From Cyanoderma ruficeps (Eukaryota > Chordata > Aves > Passeriformes > Timaliidae), in NCBI GenBank assembly GCA_008694505.1, contig VZDJ01004378.1:10849472-10913471 (forward strand): DNA of 64,000 nucleotides, given 5' to 3'. Each line of letters opens with the position of its first letter. The stretch's first letter is position 1. The notes under the pieces were generated by a model that was given only the letters and a program-made list of their open reading frames with translations, was not told where the DNA came from and searched no databases. This document shows, piece by piece, positions 60,863 to 64,000 of the stretch. Made by a program: the position numbers and the translations under genes.

Positions 60863-63224
60863 CAACACACATTCACATGCAATGAAATCAAAAGCCCTAA
60901 TTTTATGAATCAATAACACTGTCTCACTGGGTATGAAACAGTAGTAATCCATGGCCATGAAATTTAATCCTTTTGAAAAGTGGTTTCAAATGGAACTTTC
61001 ATGAACAGTATGAAAAATACATGCAAACAAAGATACAGACATCTAGTAAAGCACTGGTTTGTTGTATGAGCAATGTTCATTGACTTTCACCCATAAAATG
61101 CTGTCAACTGCTGGCCCTCAACCTGCTCCCAGTGATGTTAAATTCTGTTTGGAAAAGTTTTCCTAAATGACCTTTTCAAACTTTTGGATACTCCTAGTCT
61201 ATTATTTCCCCCCTTCTCTGCCATTCCCTTAGTGGTGTTAAAGCATTACAAAAATGTTAACAAAAAAAATTCTAGAATTAGAAAACAAGATTTATTCCTC
61301 CTGCCTGTGTCTCATGCTGCAAGCTTCAACTGCAAGACCTTGCTCTATCATTTTTTCCAGCTCCTGGATTCCAAGAGGAGGAGTTTTACAGATCAATCAA
61401 TTGGTGAGTGCAGACAAGGTATTGAAGCTGATGGTAAGATCATTCCTGCATTACAGGATGTCTAGCATGACCAGACTAACAAATGAACTACAACCCTTTC
61501 ATGCAAAATGTATATTCTTTCTTGCCTTGATTCACTATTATCCTCTGCACTGCATGGACACAGGGCTTTCTGGAAAAAGCCCTGCCTCTGACTGTGTCAT
61601 TGCTAGCCTAAGCTGATAGCAAATTTTCAAGGGTTTGGTGGATTTTTTTCTTTGGAGCAGAAGAAATTAAAGAGTGAACAGATATTTGTCTGTCTAAGTC
61701 TCTCTAAGAGGAAAAAGCCAAGACTTTTGTCCTATGCACGATCAAATACATATTCCAGCCCGCTTTCCACTCTGCAATGTGTTCCCTAAATACCACTGCT
61801 AATTTTATACCAGACTCACGTAGAGTTTTACTGGCTGACTCCAACTTATCTTTTTCTTTGTGGGGCCATTTCTTAAGCTAGGCATAGTGGGGTCCATCCA
61901 TTCCTATTCCTGATGCAGCCTTGACCCTGGCACTGAGCAGGGACATCTCTGACTGCAGCCCACAGGAGCTGGAAGTACATGGCATCTCCACATCAGTTCT
62001 GTGCAGGACTTTCCAGTTGTTCCCAAAGTTACTTAGACAAGCACAAGGGAACCCAGGCAGGAAAAGCAGTACATAAGAGAAAAGGAGAAATTCCAAATAC
62101 TCATGTGCTCAGTCTGGTAAAATGTGTGATGGGAATTTTTTTGTACAATTGTGTGCTCCCACTCTTCTTTATGCTAAAGCTGGATGAAACAGCTCTTTCA
62201 TATTGACCACTAAGTTGTTGCACCAAATGTGCAACAGAGCTGCTATGCTCTGGTGTGGCCAGGCAGTAGATGCTTGGAGACGTTTCACTAGTTACTCAGA
62301 CTTACAAAGACAACTATATAACACCTGCATGCAGCACACAAGAGGACTTTAGAAGGTTTTACACAACCTTATTGCCAATTCTTCTGGTTCTGAACATGTA
62401 GCACATAATTAGTCTCCTTTTCTTAGTTTTATCTTTGCAGTGAGCAATCTGCCTTGTTCTTATTTTGCACTGTATTGTTCTCTCAAGCCTTCATTATGCA
62501 CACTCAATATTCACCAAAGTCTGCTTCAAAATTTCTGTTAAGAATACTGGGCACATCAACTAAAAAACACTGGAGTAAACACTGTTTCTAGGTATAAAGC
62601 ACACAGTTTTTTCACCTGTCTCTCATAAATCCTTTCCCCTGAAATGGTAAACTGTAAAGCAGAAAATGCTCTTGAAAGTGTGGTACCATATATCAGATTG
62701 TTGGCTGTATTTGGTTATTTTCTGGAAATTTTAGCTGGGAAGAATTTGAGGGAGGAAAGAAATTGTAGCATTTGCTGGACTTCCAGATATGTGGCAACTT
62801 ATGGGAATACCTACACAGTAGCTTCATCTGACTAGCCAGAAATCTGGCAGCCCCAGGGTCTACCAAATTAATGACATGTATGTTATACAGATGGTTCATG
62901 TACGCACTGAAAGTATGATGTGAACTGAAAGTGTCAGAGTAACGATGCACAGATATAGCCCATGAAATCCCTCAGACACACAGCAGCCACATTTGAGATC
63001 CTCTGGCTCAATATCTGCCAGATTTGAAGGTAGCATTGAGCTCTGGGGTACAACAGTACTGTCTTCTCTATTTATTCCACAAAGGAATGGATCAATTTTT
63101 CTGGGGATTCTTTTTGTTTTGGTTTGGTTTGGGGGTTTTTTTGGTTGTTTTTTTCCTGAATTAATAAGGCTTCAGTAAGGCTTTTCTCACTCCCAGCATA
63201 ATACAATTAAACATCATATCATAC

Positions 63225-63782
63225 TGCAAGAGGTCTGCCCCAAGGGAAGTTAACTTTCTTTTTAGCCTGTATGGTGTTAAGCTTTGGATTTGTAGCTAAA
63301 ACTGTCTGGAACTCACCAGTGTTTAGACAATTATTGAGGACTGCTTGCACAGCATTAAGGCCTCTTTCCTGCTCTGTCCTCTCACTACCCTGTAGTGGGT
63401 TGGCTGAGGATGGACAAGAATTTGGGAAGGGACATGGCTGTGACAGCTGACCCAACCTGGCCAAAGGGATAGTCCATGCTATAAAAGGTCATGCTCAGCA
63501 ATGGGTTAGGGTAAAAAAGAAGTGGAGGGGTTTTGGCTTCCAAGGCTGATGTTGCTCAGAGGCTGGCTGGGCATTGGTCTGCTGGTAGGAGGTGATGAGT
63601 GATTATTGCCTTTGCATCACTTGTTTTTGCCTGTGTTTTTTTCACTTGTTAAATGTCTTCGTCTTGATCCATGAGTTTTCTTGCTTTTTCTCTTCCTGTT
63701 CCCTCCCCTGCCCTGCTGGGAAAGGAGGGTGGCTGAGCAGTTTTGTGGGAGCTTTGCTGCTGGCCAGGGCCAGCCCACAGCA
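63225..63782 (+). mobile_element. Solo LTR, ERVL-like, 558 bp, TSD CATAC
   Basis: Starts TGCAAGAGGTC and ends CCCACAGCA between perfect 5-bp duplications CATAC (63220-63224 and 63783-63787). In sense orientation it contains AGTTAACTTTCTTTTTAGCC, GGTGTTAAGCTTTGGATTT and GACAGCTGACCCAACCTGGC. Next come CCAAAGGGATA, TATAAAAG (63480-63487), GGCTGGGCATTGGTCTGCTG and GATCCATGAGTTTTCTTGCT. These are the ordered blocks of a widespread avian ERVL LTR. The expected poly(A) signal is altered to GTTAAA (63648-63653). With about 130 bp of U5 after it, the length is that of a complete solo LTR. Divergence is greater than for the ERVK-like LTR, implying an older insertion. Confidence 0.92.
63480..63487 (+). 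promoter_or_regulatory. TATA box of ERVL-like LTR
   Basis: TATAAAAG sits where the LTR promoter of this family has its TATA box, about 165 bp before the degraded poly(A) signal. Present-day activity is unknown. Confidence 0.6.
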
Positions 63783-63787
63783 CATAC

Positions 63788-64000
63788 ATGTGTGCACAGG
63801 CAGTGTGTTGGGTGGAACATAGCTTGTGTCAAGAGTCCTACCTCTCACATTTCAGGTGGATTTGAATGTGCAATCATCAGCTCAGGCCTGTACTTGCTTT
63901 CACAGCTAGATCGCCTCCTTCCCCCAGCAGGCCTTGTGTTTACGGAAGCACACATTTAACTGGTGAGTTTGGCATCTGTGTGTTCATTGCCTTGTAATAT
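63788..64000. other. Flanking sequence to window end, nothing seen
   Basis: About 210 bp beyond the LTR duplication with no recognisable element or coding frame. Confidence 0.5.

Larger units (their letters stand above)
59384..63219. other. Non-coding stretch, no gene recognised
   Basis: About 3.8 kb. Overlapping frames of 93 and 120 codons at 61184-61616 have no known motif. A hairpin (60410-60431) and an L2-like tail (60781) are listed separately. G/T-rich low-complexity sequence lies at 63108-63152. Confidence 0.5.

Noticed and set aside
1..64000. CRISPR arrays, operons, phage or plasmid modules
   Set aside because: No regularly spaced repeats or dense coding were found. All recognisable elements are avian retroelements.

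Overview
This window looks like nuclear DNA from a bird, most likely a songbird (passerine). The evidence is its set of retroelements. There are CR1 LINE fragments of several ages, several solo LTRs of avian endogenous-retrovirus type, and one tRNA-Ile-derived SINE with a CR1-like tail that matches TguSINE1 as first described from zebra finch. The background is AT-rich, with short homopolymer-rich and di/trinucleotide repeats, scattered single Ns (8337, 32402) and one 21-base N gap (20352-20372). Nothing suggests a prokaryote, organelle or plasmid.

I find no protein-coding gene, exon with recognisable homology, tRNA, rRNA or CpG-island promoter. Open reading frames are short and scattered. 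Those with recognisable protein similarity are reverse-transcriptase relics inside CR1 copies. The longest frame, 165 codons at 54015-54512, is unrecognised. The window is best read as intergenic or intronic sequence. Short coding exons, UTRs or lncRNA exons cannot be excluded by eye.

Layout: 1-8.3 kb is AT-rich single-copy-like sequence with one long inverted repeat. At 8.3-10.6 kb lie an AAG microsatellite, a CR1 tail and an ancient sense CR1. An antisense CR1 with RT relics lies at 16.1-17.1 kb. A degraded antisense CR1 lies at 26.4 kb and a sense CR1 3' part at 28.3-28.95 kb. At 31.1-33.25 kb a CR1 has been split by an LTR that was itself split by a second LTR, a three-layer nest. An ancient antisense CR1 in a strongly pyrimidine-rich stretch covers 37.9-40.3 kb. 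Later come a solo ERVK-like LTR (47.2-47.6 kb), a CR1 tail (49.3-49.6 kb), two adjacent perfect palindromes (52.7 kb), the TguSINE1-like element (55.0 kb), a 1.1-kb ERVL-like solo LTR (58.3-59.4 kb) and a 558-bp ERVL-like solo LTR (63.2-63.8 kb).

The firmest results are four LTR insertions delimited to the base by TG...CA termini and perfect target-site duplications: GGATG, AAGGAC, CTCCT and CATAC. I see no undescribed multi-gene system here. The most informative structures are the nested insertion, the tandem palindromes and the SINE with a CR1 of matching tail nearby. Family names rest on remembered consensus features, not on a database search.
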